A stretch of 64,000 nt of DNA from Polydrusus tereticollis (lineage: Eukaryota > Arthropoda > Insecta > Coleoptera > Curculionidae), in contig OY987331.1 of the NCBI GenBank assembly GCA_963920685.1, forward strand, positions 50,034,523 to 50,098,522. Direction: 5' to 3'. Shown one piece after another: positions 54,977-64,000 of this stretch (the stretch's first letter is position 1; the number at the start of each line of letters is the position of its first letter). Position numbers and translations under genes: made by a program. The notes beneath the pieces are model-generated. The model was not told the DNA's origin. It ran no database searches and saw only the letters and a program-made list of their open reading frames with translations.

Positions 54977-56191
54977 ATGGCGGAAAAAAGGAAATGTCTT
55001 TTGGGGGAAAAAACTGCTTCAAGTACCAGGAAATTGGCTGAAAAATTAAAAGTGGGTACGACCCAAGTGATTATGTTGCTTTTAAAATAAAGCATAAGTT
55101 AGAAATTTGTTTCAAGAAGGTGGCAACGGTGAACAAAAAAGAAAATTTCCAAAAATCGCAGGACTGGCAGTGGACCAAGTTGGTTTTAACTGGTTCTGTA
55201 AGGCGCGACACAAGCACTTACCGATATCCGGGCCCATAATTCAAGCAAAAGTCCTCGAATCTACTTAATATCTCGGACTAGATAGCTTCAAGGCATCAAA
55301 TGGATGGTTAGAAAAATTCCGTCGTCGGCACGATTTTACCTTCAAGAAAATATGTGGCGAATCAGCCGATATCAATATCGAAGACGTAACTGCTTGGAAA
55401 AAAAAGGCTATTGACCATTTTAAGGGATTATGCCCCAAGGGATGTAATTAATGCAGAACAGGAGCACTGCCAACAAAGACATATGCAGTGAAAGATGACA
55501 AGTGTACTGGAAAAAAAACCCAGCAAAATAACGATTTACAATTCTGTTCTGTACAAATATGGAAGATGAGAAAGAAGAACCACTTATAATGCCCCAATAC
55601 CAGAGAGTGGTATTGTTTCTGGATAATGCAACGTCTCATCCCAAAATTACACTGGATAATGCCAAACTATTTTTCTTCTACCCAATACTACCTCACATTG
55701 CCAACCTTTAGACCAAGACATTTTTCAGAATTTTAAAATGCTCTACAGAAGCTACCTTATTAAGAGGCTTTTAACATGTATAGACAGTAGTTGTCCTCTC
55801 CAAGAAATCGAAAATAATATTACCATAACCAACGCCTTGATATGGGTTTAGGTGGCCTGGCGCAATTTGTCCCCAGTGACAGCAAAAAATTGTTCCATGA
55901 AAGCCGGATTTATGTGTAATACAGTTAATATTGACGACTTCGAAGAAGATAATATTCCGCTCGCACAACTGTTTCCTAACATAAAGGACACATTTGTGAA
56001 CATGAAACAATCAATTTGCCTCTATTGATAACGATTTGCCAACAGAAAGTGAAAAACTGACTATCATCAAGTGTACTGAAGGGATACAAGAAACGGATGA
56101 AACTGCTCCCAACTCTGAGACAGAGGAGAGAAACCTGAACTTGCTCCAGTGTCGAAAATATCAAGCCTATCTGAAGCCTGCGCAAGTTTGA
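54977..56191 (+). pseudogene. pogo/Tigger transposase, decayed
   Basis: Starts at ATG 54977 (MAEKRKCLLGEKTASSTRKL) with a pogo/CENP-B-type helix-turn-helix, then ASNGWLEKFRRRHDFTFKKI of the second DNA-binding half. The catalytic block VVLFLDNATSHPKITLDNAK (about 55610) is preserved. It is followed after a shift by sequence equivalent to the PNTTS...PLDQ block and NFKMLYRSYL. The C-terminus APNSETEERNLNLLQCRKYQ ends at 56191 and recurs in pogo A (about 18975). Several stops and frameshifts. Confidence 0.8.
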
Positions 56192-56482
56192 GAGACTTTT
56201 TTTAATAATGGTAAGAATTTTGACAAATCTACAAATATTTCTCAATTGCTATTAAAATGTGAGTCTGAATTTTATAAAAATAAAATAAAAAATATGAAGC
56301 AATTACCTACTAATTTCCGATTATTTAAAAAAAAAATAAGAATTTCAAAACATACCGTACATTGAATATTAAATATGTTAGTGTACACATACGTGCAGTA
56401 TATACATATTGGTAAATTGGCTAATTTCATTTAATTTTAGTTCTGACAAATTTAAACAAAAATATTTAAAATTATTTACATA

Positions 56483-58329
56483 CCGGGTGTTGCATCATCG
56501 AGCGGGACATAGGAAATCCCATGTAATTTTAAATGGGGTCAATTATTGGCTTCCCTAATTATTTTAGAGAAAAATTCTATTTAGGTTTATTAAAGAGCAC
56601 TAACACCCACATTCAAAAGAATAACTTTAGATATTTTTGATGAGCCCGTTTACGGGTTATCGCCGATTTCTTTTTAACTATTTCTCCTTTTTATGGCCCC
56701 GTATTTGCGGGCACCAGTCAAGGTAAAAGATGACTGTCAAATAAAGTTGTCATTTTGAAATGTGTGCTTTATTGTATAAAAACTCGTACATCGAAAATAT
56801 TAAAGGTGTATTTATGAGTACAAATTAATCTGAATAAAACTAAAATAAAGTATCCAATTACAAGGTTAATTATGACATTTTACATGTTTCAATATTTTAC
56901 TAATTAATAGGTAGGTACTATTAAATTGTTAGAACTTTAGGATTTAAGAAGATGTTCAAATATTCCTCCATTGACTGCTAGACAATAACCGAGGCGATCA
57001 TAAAATTCTCTTCTTACATTCGCTAGTTGGTAAACTGAAATTCTATTGCATTCGGCAGAAATAGCATTTTTTAACTCTTCTAGATTTGGGTATTTTTTAT
57101 CTTTGTATATCCTGTTTTTTAAATGGCCCCAGAGAAAGAAATCATTTGACGATAAATCAGGAGACCTGGCTGGCCAATTTACTGTATGATTTAAGCCAAT
57201 AACATTTCCATTAAAAGCACGGTTTAAATATTCCCGGACAGCCAGGGTACTATGTGCCGGGCAGCCATCCATTTGGTACCAAACTTCCTGATTTTCCCTG
57301 GCGGCATTATGTAAAGTAGGTAAAATATGATCTTCAAGTAGTTCCAAAAAATATTCTGCATTTAAATTTCGTGTAAGAAATAATGGCCCGATAATATTTT
57401 CTCCGAAAATCCCAGCCCATACATTAACTTTTTGTGGATATTGCGTCCTTGTTTCCACAAACCTGTGTTGGTTTTCTTTGCTCCAATATCGATAATTTTG
57501 AACATTGGGTTCATTGTTTAAGGTAAATATGCATTCGTCAGTGAAACAAATGTTTTTTAAAAATTCCCTATCCATGTTTGCTCTTTCCATCATACCAAAA
57601 CAAAACTCCTGTCGTCGTATTTCGTCCCTATCTCTTAGCTCTTGGTGCTTTTCATATTTGTATGAATAATATTTATGTCGTTTCAAAGCTCGTAACGCTG
57701 TGGTGTGATCTAATCCTATGTCATCCTCAAGTTTCCTTGTGCTGATCTTCCCATCATTTTCTTCCACGCACAATAAAACTTGCAAGTACCTATCATTTCT
57801 TGCATCTCTTCTTTGTTCCTGCCTTTCTTCACATCTGCAGTTATTTATTACAGTGCCTTTTGTCTCAAATTTCTTGATAGTCCTTTCGACTGTAGATTTT
57901 GCAGGTATTGGTCTATTCGGATACAGAGCAGCAAACATGTCTGACACATTTTGATAACTATTTCCTTGATAATACCATTTAATCATCAATATTTTTTCTT
58001 CAGAAGTGTAATTCATGGCTAATATTTTCGATGTACGAGTTTTTATAACAATAAAGCACACATTTCAAAATGACAACTTTATTTGACAGTCATCTTTTAC
58101 CTTGACTGGTGCCCGCAAATACGGGGCCATAAAAAGGAGAAATAGTTAAAAAGAAATCGGCGATAACCCGTAAACGGGCTCATCAAAAATATCTAAAGAT
58201 ATTCTCTTGAATGTGGGGTTTAGTGCTCTTTAATAAACCTAAATAGAATTTTTCTCTAAAATTTAAATTTTAAATTAATTTAAAATTACATGGGATTTCC
58301 TATGTCCCGCTCGACGATGCAACACCCGG
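56483..58329 (-). mobile_element. DD41D Tc1/mariner element E2, complete
   Basis: Ends CCGGGTGTTGCATCATCGAG and the inverse, TA on both sides (56481-56482 and 58330-58331). Inverted repeats are about 320 bases. One inner part of the right repeat (about 58260-58285) is altered relative to E1. The coding frame is open. Confidence 0.9.
56937..58016 (-). CDS. DD41D transposase, apparently intact (359 aa)
   Basis: DDE-type transposase of the IS630/Tc1/mariner superfamily, acting on its own terminal repeats. I take ATG 58016 (MNYTSEEKILMIKWYYQGNS) as start. An ATG 45 bases upstream lies in the terminal repeat and is less likely. The N-terminus has the paired helix-turn-helix (VSDMFAALYPNRPIPAKSTV and KISTRKLEDDIGLDHTTALR). 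The catalytic blocks are CFTDECIFTL, VWYQMDGCPAHS and WPARSPDLSSNDFFLWG; the second and third aspartates are 41 residues apart. It ends GYCLAVNGGIFEHLLKS. There is no stop or shift, so the protein could still be functional. Confidence 0.85.
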   Translation of the reverse strand: MNYTSEEKILMIKWYYQGNSYQNVSDMFAALYPNRPIPAKSTVERTIKKFETKGTVINNCRCEERQEQRRDARNDRYLQVLLCVEENDGKISTRKLEDDIGLDHTTALRALKRHKYYSYKYEKHQELRDRDEIRRQEFCFGMMERANMDREFLKNICFTDECIFTLNNEPNVQNYRYWSKENQHRFVETRTQYPQKVNVWAGIFGENIIGPLFLTRNLNAEYFLELLEDHILPTLHNAARENQEVWYQMDGCPAHSTLAVREYLNRAFNGNVIGLNHTVNWPARSPDLSSNDFFLWGHLKNRIYKDKKYPNLEELKNAISAECNRISVYQLANVRREFYDRLGYCLAVNGGIFEHLLKS

Positions 58330-58454
58330 TATATGTAGATACTTATTAATAAACAAACACTGTAAAATGCAGACCAGTTATTTTAATTTTTCTCTATTAA
58401 CCGACCAACATTTGATTCCCCGAGGATGGTCGCTATTGAGAGATTTTACTGCAT

Positions 58455-58467
58455 ATTATAAATATTA

Positions 58468-58498
<31 letters not shown>

Positions 58499-59093
58499 AT
58501 TATTGGGAGTAGAGAGATTCTTGAGCTTCTTGTACTGACTTTTTATTACTAATGTAATTTAATTTTTGGCAAAGTTTCAGTAGTTTGGTTTCTACCTTCT
58601 GCAGGGCTACAAAGAAAAAAAGGACAGGTTTGCAACCTTGATTGCTTTTGTAACTTTGGAACTAACTAAACAGAAATCTTAATGTATTTACAAACAATTA
58701 GTTTACAAACAATAAATTGGACACACAAAAACTATACCATTTTGTTGAAAATATGCATAACCAATGTAAGCTAGATTAAAAATTGTTTTTTACTATTTTA
58801 TCTTTAAATTTTTATTATATATCTAGGACATGTCCTATTTTTATGAAGTAGAAAACCACAATCAACCAAAAATCCTTGAGACTTACCTCAACTAAACATT
58901 AGTAGTCGTGCATAGTGTATTATCCCGAAAAAACTTCATCGGGGTAGTCTATAAGCAATCAAAAGACACATCTCTAATCCAAATAATTTGTGAAAAAAAC
59001 AAAACAACCCAACACTGGCAAAGATCGTCCAGAAAAGCTCAAGAGTTTCTCTATTCCCAAACAATAAACCTAGACGTAACTCCCCTCTTAAAA

Positions 59094-59124
<31 letters not shown>

Positions 59125-59130
59125 AATAAC
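58455..59130. repeat. (ATT)n / (TTA)n microsatellite-rich stretch
   Basis: Trinucleotide runs lie at about 58467-58498 and 59091-59122. They may be 3' tails of LINE copies, but no RT motif was recognised between them. Confidence 0.55.
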
Positions 59131-59409
59131 ACAGTCCGTATGACTACGGATCGGCAGCACCTAGAGATTTCCGCAAGACTGGATACAAACAGATCGAACC
59201 AAGACGAAATATTCAAAACCAGAAGATCATCAGAAAAGAACAAATGCTAGAAACAGGAGTAGAAGGCCCAAACATGAACACATATTATGATCCAGTAGAT
59301 CCCTGTAGGGTGTATTCTTATCTGGGACATCCTCTATATAGCGGCATGGCATCTTCTGGCAGTAAAATATTAAATATGACTTATTTTTTTTTTTATAACT
59401 TAGGCTTAC

Positions 59410-59619
59410 CCTTGTCATTGTCCAGTACGTCGTCCAGCATCCACTTGGTTCCAAAATCGGTATAGACCCGTTGCATATCGTTTACATTGGCAACGACGCT
59501 CACTTTAGTGCCATCAGGCAACGTAAAGTCATCCTCCTTATTAAAACTCCAATTACCAAACAGACCAGATGTTTTATTGATGAAAGACCACGGCAGGTAG
59601 ACTCTTGTAGTCATGTAAC
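59410..59619 (-). CDS. mesh: Mesh exon: VWD domain, C-terminal part
   Basis: Acceptor TTCCTTTCAG and donor AAGG|GTAAGC. Phase 1 at both ends. The protein YMTTRVYLPWSFINKTSGLF, GNWSFNKEDDFTLPDGTKVS and onward ends VLDNDKG. GLFGNWSFNKEDDFTLPDG is the classic end of a von Willebrand type D fold (usually GLCGN..., here F replaces C). Confidence 0.9.
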
Positions 59620-59675
59620 CTGAAAGGAATTTACAGTTAGAAAAGTTGACTTTGTGACTCAATTAATTAACTAAC

Positions 59676-59854
59676 CTTGATTATCCAAGACCTCAACACC
59701 AACTCCATTGTCGAACATTATGATGACCTCTGATTGATTAAGAATGTAGGTGGGAGTGTACACGGTGACCCCAGGGAAGTGCTGGAACTTAAGGGATGGT
59801 CTGTCGAAGTAAACTCTCTTTCCGTCGGCTATAACATCCAATCGGTATCTCCAT
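59676..59854 (-). CDS. mesh: Mesh exon: VWD domain, middle part
   Basis: Acceptor TTTTTCACTAG, donor CAAG|GTTAGT. It enters in phase 2 and leaves in phase 1. The protein WRYRLDVIADGKRVYFDRPS, LKFQHFPGVTVYTPTYILNQ and EVIIMFDNGVGVEVLDNQ consists of beta-strand repeats of the VWD module, extracellular in the membrane-bound protein. Confidence 0.9.
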
Positions 59855-59914
59855 CTAGTGAAAAATAATGCAATTAAATAATGTACCAACCGTAAGGAAG
59901 TCTCACCATTTTAC

Positions 59915-60164
59915 CTTGCATACTCGGGTCTTCTCCTGACCTCTACAGTAGTAGAAGTATTACCTCTAGCCACTACCGAAGTCAATTGGGTGGCCCTCAC
60001 CTCGCCATAGAGATTGGGATCCATTTGCTCGAATCGTCCTTGGACCTCGATGTTATCTAGCTTGGCTTTAGACTTGACCAACACAAATTCACCTTTTCCG
60101 TTAAAGGTGTATTCTACGTCATCAAAGGTGACGATGTGAGGGTCTCCGTAAACCCCAGCAATTC
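59915..60164 (-). CDS. mesh: Mesh exon: VWD domain, N-terminal part
   Basis: Acceptor TTGTTTTAG, donor GCAAG|GTAAAA. It enters in phase 1 and leaves in phase 2. The protein IAGVYGDPHIVTFDDVEYTF and NGKGEFVLVKSKAKLDNIEV opens the VWD fold (GDPHIVTFD is diagnostic), then EVRATQLTSVVARGNTSTTV. The exon contains no useful ATG, so start-codon-based ORF finding would miss it. Confidence 0.9.
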
Positions 60165-60217
60165 CTAAAACAAGTACGCGTTGTAGAACAGCAAATAAAT
60201 GTCGGTTGAATTCTTAC

Positions 60218-60492
60218 CAGGTGCCTGATAAGCAACACAATCCTGACTTGGCCTTCTCTCGAACCTCAAAGTTTCGCAACCGACGGCTTGTTCCTCTTGC
60301 CACAGACAACACAAATACTTGGGTACCATGTCGTTAAACCATTGGGACAATGTCGGCACTTTGGTGGCTTCCTGGTAGGGCATCAGGCCGAGGTTGTGGC
60401 AACGTTTCGGGCCAGAACCCCATTGTTGATCGTAAGTTAACATGAGATAGTGGTTTTTGTCGTAGCAACATTGTTGCTCCGATCCTTCCAAG
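60218..60492 (-). CDS. mesh: Mesh exon: AMOP domain, second half
   Basis: Acceptor CTTTTTTTCAG, donor CCTG|GTAAGA. It enters in phase 2 and leaves in phase 1. The protein LEGSEQQCCYDKNHYLMLTY, WGSGPKRCHNLGLMPYQEAT and PKYLCCLWQEEQAVGCETLR has the cysteine pattern of AMOP (CCYD..., CCLW...C...). It ends SQDCVAYQAP and leads directly into the VWD exon. AMOP modules occur in adhesion and matrix proteins. Confidence 0.95.
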
Positions 60493-61844
60493 CTGAAAAA
60501 AAGAAAAAGTGTTGACCGACGACAGTGTCTCTTGTTTGAATGACGATGTTAGCGGTCATTGTAAAGAGGATGCACACGTGGTTAAAATGTTAAGTGATAA
60601 AGGGAAAAAAAGAAAAGGAAGACTAAGATATTTTAAGGCTCAATAAGTAGTCCACTCTCACACTAGCAAGGTGGAGGGCACTGAAAGGCAGCAACATATA
60701 TGTGAACTGTTTATTGTGTACCCGGACATATTTGTCCGATAAGAGGAGGAATTGCATTTTTAAATAAATTAGTTGGGGCAGATCGAAGGCAGGATATTTT
60801 GTTAATAGCAACATCGTAAGTAAGATCGCTATTTCCCGAAAATATGAAATTGATTGCATTGGAATACATAACAATTCAATTGTAAGCATAAACGTTTTCC
60901 CCTCTCTTCCCTAATTTACAATGTGCATATTTTAAACTCATCTGTAATAAAGAAATTCTGGAGAAAATCCAAATTTTTTAACGGATTATATGTATTTCGC
61001 CCCCTTGCGGTCAATCTGCGAACTTCAAAATCATTGCCAGCGATTTTTCTCCGCCACTTTTGTTACAATATTTTTTTCCAAAGCCCTTAGAAATTATGGT
61101 TTTCTAGATACGGTCGCCAACCTTATCAGGACAACCGGTATGATTGTGTAAACTAAAGCCTTTTATTTATTTCAGAGGGAAACAACAATCGTTTTGTGTA
61201 TTAAGTGTGTAATCTTCCAAATTTAATAATTAGCAGAGCGCTTTCGTCCATAGACCATCTTCAGTGCTTCCTAAAAAGCGAGGAAAATCCAATTTGTAGA
61301 AATATTTATTGAAAAATGTCGCTTTTCGAAAATCAATTATAAAGTTGTGTGAAAACAGTTAAATGTTGCCTATTTTTTGTTGAAAAATTGTTCTGAGAAA
61401 TGTATTTTGGTTTTTACTCACTTAGTCAGGAAACAGGGACACTTCATTGATAAAATATATTTCTCCATTAAGTGGGTGGTCAACACCACAATGTAAAACT
61501 GATTACATAAAACAATTAACACGTAAAATTGTAAATGAAGAACAACTGGGACGAACAACTTTTAAATTTCAATCAGTAACTATCATTTTTCCTTTTTCTT
61601 TTTCATTTTCTCGTTCCGCGTGAGAACGTGGTTTCGAGTCAAAATTTGATGGTTATTTATTTAATTATATCAACATAAGAGGTTGTCCAAACTTTTTATT
61701 GCAATTATATCCTCTTTCCTTACAGAAACCCCTGAAGATAACCCTTTAAATAGCCGAAACGCGTATTAATAACGAAAATGGAATATTAGTATGTTAGGAG
61801 ATCGTTTCAATCAAGGCACACTCGAACACACATTTAATACTTAC
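60493..61844. other. Mesh intron with Penelope-derived debris
   Basis: No coding region. Holds a hammerhead-like motif on the minus strand (61230-61276). A second CTGAAGAT...GCCGAAACGCGTA phrase lies on the plus strand at about 61732-61768, with stem II no longer paired. They face away from each other, as in the arms of the Penelope-like elements elsewhere in the window. Confidence 0.55.
61230..61276 (-). ncRNA. Hammerhead-like motif in mesh intron
   Basis: On the minus strand: AGCA and UGCU pair as stem I; CUGAAGA and GAAA are intact. GUC-UAUG-GAC pairs as stem II after two unpaired bases. Stem III is G-CG-C, followed by UC at the cleavage position. One missing C next to GAAA would explain the short stem II. 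It is sense to mesh. A better core than the other Penelope copies, weaker than 44293-44388. Confidence 0.5.
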
Positions 61845-62111
61845 GTTGGTGATCCTGTTCTCACGCAATGCACGGCTTGGTTGTTGTAATAGCAAGTGGG
61901 ATTTGAATCTTTGTCGCAGTCAAAGTCGGGCATATATTTCCCTTTGTCGGCTAAGGCCTGTTCTAGAGTGCAAGGGCATTGGGGTAACTCGTGAGCGAAA
62001 TTCTTCAGGTACCTGTCGGTTCTCGTCCATTCATCGCACAGGATTTTCGGCCAGTTGGATCCGTACATTCGTTCCCATTGATATCCGAAATACCAACCTA
62101 AAGGAATTGGC
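61845..62111 (-). CDS. mesh: Mesh exon: AMOP domain, first half
   Basis: Acceptor TTTTTTCAG, donor CCAAC|GTAAGT. Phase 2 at both ends. The protein PIPLGWYFGYQWERMYGSNW and PKILCDEWTRTDRYLKNFAH starts the AMOP module. It continues with ELPQCPCTLEQALADKGKYM, then DSNPTCYYNNQAVHCVRTGS. Confidence 0.95.
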
Positions 62112-62175
62112 CTGAAAAAATCGATTATCGAACTTGTTCCAGTCTAAGTATGAGAAAGATGACGATAAAACTTAC

Positions 62176-62368
62176 CTACTCCATACCACAGGATTGATGT
62201 TAACAGTAGTTGTTGCAGTATTGTACTCGGATTGGACAGGAATGGATTCGGTCAAATTAATCTGGATAAACCCAAATTTAATGTCTTGCAAAAATGTGTT
62301 TTCTCGGTTTCTATACTGCGACGGTACAATGGTATATTCGCCAATATTCTGAACATTTTCAGCAATGT
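62176..62368 (-). CDS. mesh: Mesh exon: pre-AMOP ectodomain
   Basis: Acceptor TTATTTTAG, donor GTAG|GTAAGT. It enters in phase 1 and leaves in phase 2. The protein IAENVQNIGEYTIVPSQYRN, LQDIKFGFIQINLTESIPVQ and TVNINPVVWS is a beta-rich ectodomain segment located between the (unseen) NIDO region and AMOP in mesh proteins. Confidence 0.85.
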
Positions 62369-62434
62369 CTAAAATAATACAACAATAGAAAAATGCACAA
62401 AGAACCAATTCCCTAATGGGGTTTAAATACTTAC

Positions 62435-62620
62435 TGGTGATATAAACGAAAGTTGGACGAATAGTGGTCTCTCGGTAGCCCCACAGAGAAATTTGAATGT
62501 TAGCGTTCTCGTTAGTGGTCAAATTGTTTTTTTCCCAAGTGATCTTAATTTCAGCGGGGGATTTTTCATGCACTTTCATATCTTTAAAGTAAATTTTCTG
62601 GGCTGCGCTAGCAGGAGTTT
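62435..62620 (-). CDS. mesh: Mesh exon: pre-AMOP ectodomain, first exon visible
   Basis: Acceptor TTTTTTTAG, donor ACCA|GTAAGT. Phase 1 at both ends. The protein TPASAAQKIYFKDMKVHEKS and PAEIKITWEKNNLTTNENAN continues LWGYRETTIRPTFVYIT. Earlier mesh exons, including NIDO, must lie to the right of the window because the incoming phase 1 is unmatched up to 64000. Confidence 0.85.
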
Positions 62621-63255
62621 CTAAAAAAATACGAAGGCCTAAAAAAACCTAATATGGGGTGTAAATTTAATCATTCTACAGAGCACCACAACGTAATGTT
62701 CAAAGATATTTTGTTCAAGTTTGGGTTGCTATGCTATGTTTAAGGGCTTCGGTTGTGGACGGTATAGAAAGCAGAAAGTTAATTGTGATTTTATTGATAG
62801 CCCAATGGATTTCAAATTTGGAATGGTATATAGGTATATATAAATGTACGGTAACACGTCGTCACTTTTCTTTTAAATGACCTAGGGCCGACGTACTGAT
62901 TTTTTTTTATATAAACTATTATAAAAATTAAAAATCATTCCGTGAACCGAAACCTAGCTTTTATCATTTTCTTTACAACCAAACTAAACTAATTTGTAAT
63001 TTTTTTTTTAATATGTCTAAATAACTTTCCTCTCGGGCGGATTTCGAAGCGAAATTTACCACAATCGCACATGTCACGCTGGAAGGCGGAGCCAACTATG
63101 TGTGGCCGGACTCGGAGATTTCGGAGCGTTTAATAATTATTTTATGCTGAAACGTAAGTGTAATTTTCCATTGTTAGCCGTTTTATAATTTTTAAATGTA
63201 TCATAGGGTTTGTCAGTGACTGCATCTTGCAGCTTCTCGTTTAATTTTCTGTGGG
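62621..63255. other. Mesh intron, no recognised element
   Basis: AT-rich with one GC-richer stretch (about 63035-63125). I see no further mesh exon and no transposon termini. Confidence 0.4.
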
Positions 63256-63590
63256 AAGAATACAGAGTGGTAAAAAAGTCGCGCATAATGCCTGTAACTT
63301 TTGAATTGCCTCGTATACGAAAAGTGACCTTTATGAAAGTTGTTCAGTAAATTATTCCCCACATTTCTACCTGCATGAATTTTTTCTGTCATTTCTGGTT
63401 TGGTTGCAATAGACACCAACTTACTTTTTTTGATATGGAACACCCTGCATATGATTGAATATTTGGATTCTACTGGGAAAACTCTGAATTTTTTGTATTT
63501 CAAATTTCTATTAATTGTAACAAACTTTATAATAAATAGCCTAGCGAATTGAACAACTTAACATCGGAATAATAAAGAAGTGAAACCTTT

Positions 63591-63832
63591 TCAGTGGATC
63601 AGGTGTTCCAAATGACCACCATTTTCTGCTAAGCAGAGCGCCAGTCGATCCCTGAACCCGTCAAAAATGTTTAAAAAGAAGTCCTCTGGAATGACCCGAA
63701 TTTCAGCACTAATTCTGATGACTTTTAAAGATTTTAAGTCATTTGGACGGTTAACGTAGACTTTGTTCCTTAAGTGTCCCCACAAAAAAAAGTCGAGCGG
63801 GGTTAAGTCCGGAGATTGCGTTGGCCAGTCAA
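63591..63832 (-). pseudogene. DD41D-type transposase C-terminus
   Basis: DWPTQSPDLTPLDFFLWGHL holds the third catalytic aspartate. It is followed by RNKVYVNRPNDLKSLK, FRDRLALCLAENGGHLEHLI and a TGA at 63591. Upstream of DWPTQ the frame runs into (AAT)n-like sequence and AATAAAGGTT on the minus strand, so the gene is interrupted. Confidence 0.8.
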
Positions 63833-63870
63833 TAATAATAATGATAATAACAATAATAACCTTTATTTCT
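63831..63870 (-). repeat. (ATT)n-type tail after AATAAA, LINE 3' end candidate
   Basis: On the minus strand the order is CAGAAATAAAGGTTATTATT and then ATT/ATC triplets, i.e. a poly(A)-signal-like hexamer followed by a microsatellite. This arrangement fits a LINE 3' end inserted into the transposase codon sequence. Confidence 0.5.
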
Positions 63871-64000
63871 GATCTTGTCATATACATCATCTGTAAGAAG
63901 CACAAAACGACATACAACAAAGAAAAGGAAATGTCGTTAAGAACAGATAAATTTAACTCTTAAGTACTAACTACATATAACTAGTGATAACCTATCTAAT

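Larger units (their letters stand above)
54619..58451 (+). mobile_element. pogo/Tigger element B in a mesh intron
   Basis: The left end CAGTAAAACCTCTGTTTGCG follows TA (54617-54618). The right end GAGAGATTTTACTG is at 58451, but the bases following it are CATA, not a clean TA. The ends match pogo A. It contains a decayed transposase and is split by DD41D element E2. Confidence 0.85.
63261..64000 (-). mobile_element. DD41D-type element G, partial, runs off the window
   Basis: A left-end-like sequence near 63261 (CAGAGTGGTAAAAAAGTCGC) is followed by the transposase 3' end. A LINE tail or microsatellite interrupts the gene near 63831. The remainder lies beyond the window edge. Confidence 0.6.

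Noticed and set aside
58467..59122. Trinucleotide runs as a coding homopolymer
   Set aside because: They are ATT/TTA microsatellites; the apparent poly-Leu and poly-Ile ORFs are by-products.
1..64000. CRISPR arrays, tRNA and rRNA genes
   Set aside because: No regularly spaced short repeats with unique spacers, no tRNA A/B box with cloverleaf and no rRNA core were recognised by eye.

Overview
The window reads as nuclear DNA from an insect. It is AT-rich, has GT-AG introns, and is packed with decayed transposable elements of insect type: Tc1/mariner including a DD41D family, pogo/Tigger, hAT and its MITEs, RTE and jockey-like LINEs, Penelope-like elements, BEL/Pao and a Crypton-like tyrosine recombinase. 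The families are compatible with a beetle, but I cannot name a species.

One host gene is convincing. It occupies roughly 34.5-62.6 kb on the minus strand and is the 3' part of mesh, which encodes the AMOP/VWD/Sushi single-pass membrane protein of insect smooth septate junctions. I placed 12 exon segments by conserved protein sequence, splice sites and unbroken reading phase. The 5' part, which would hold the NIDO domain, lies beyond the right edge. After the Sushi exon the gene forks into two alternative last-exon sets. Form A (48281-48897) carries a membrane segment and a long tail ending in a PDZ-ligand-like T-D-V. Form B (41998-42169 joined to 34501-34747) carries a paralogous membrane segment and a different acidic, Gln/Asn-rich tail. 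Between the two sets, on the sense strand, lies a well-formed hammerhead ribozyme motif (44293-44388). A 46-nt inverted sequence pair (43023-43068 with 48213-48259) also bridges the fork. Together these are the most interesting signals in the window.

Layout. 1-12 kb: hairpins, a Tc1-like element in the centre of a palindrome, a Penelope-like element with inverted arms, a BEL/Pao remnant, an unclassified repeat, a mariner-like pseudogene and a Crypton-like gene with a MITE in its exon. 12-15 kb: mostly featureless, with a large palindrome and a THAP-like ORF. 15.4-21.3 kb: a pogo element holding a Tc1 element, which itself holds a DD41D element, plus a second DD41D element. 21-31.5 kb: hAT fragments, MITEs, and a DD41D element split by an unclassified repeat that carries a 5'-truncated RTE LINE; a segment holding the RTE was later tandemly duplicated. 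31.5-34 kb: sparse. 34.5-62.6 kb: mesh, with introns filled by LINEs, Penelope-like elements, DD41D elements and a second pogo element containing an apparently intact DD41D transposase. 62.6-64 kb: mesh intron or flank with another DD41D fragment.

No tRNA, rRNA, CRISPR or prokaryotic feature was seen. Coordinates of decayed elements are read by eye and may be off by a few bases, more where an end is described as approximate.
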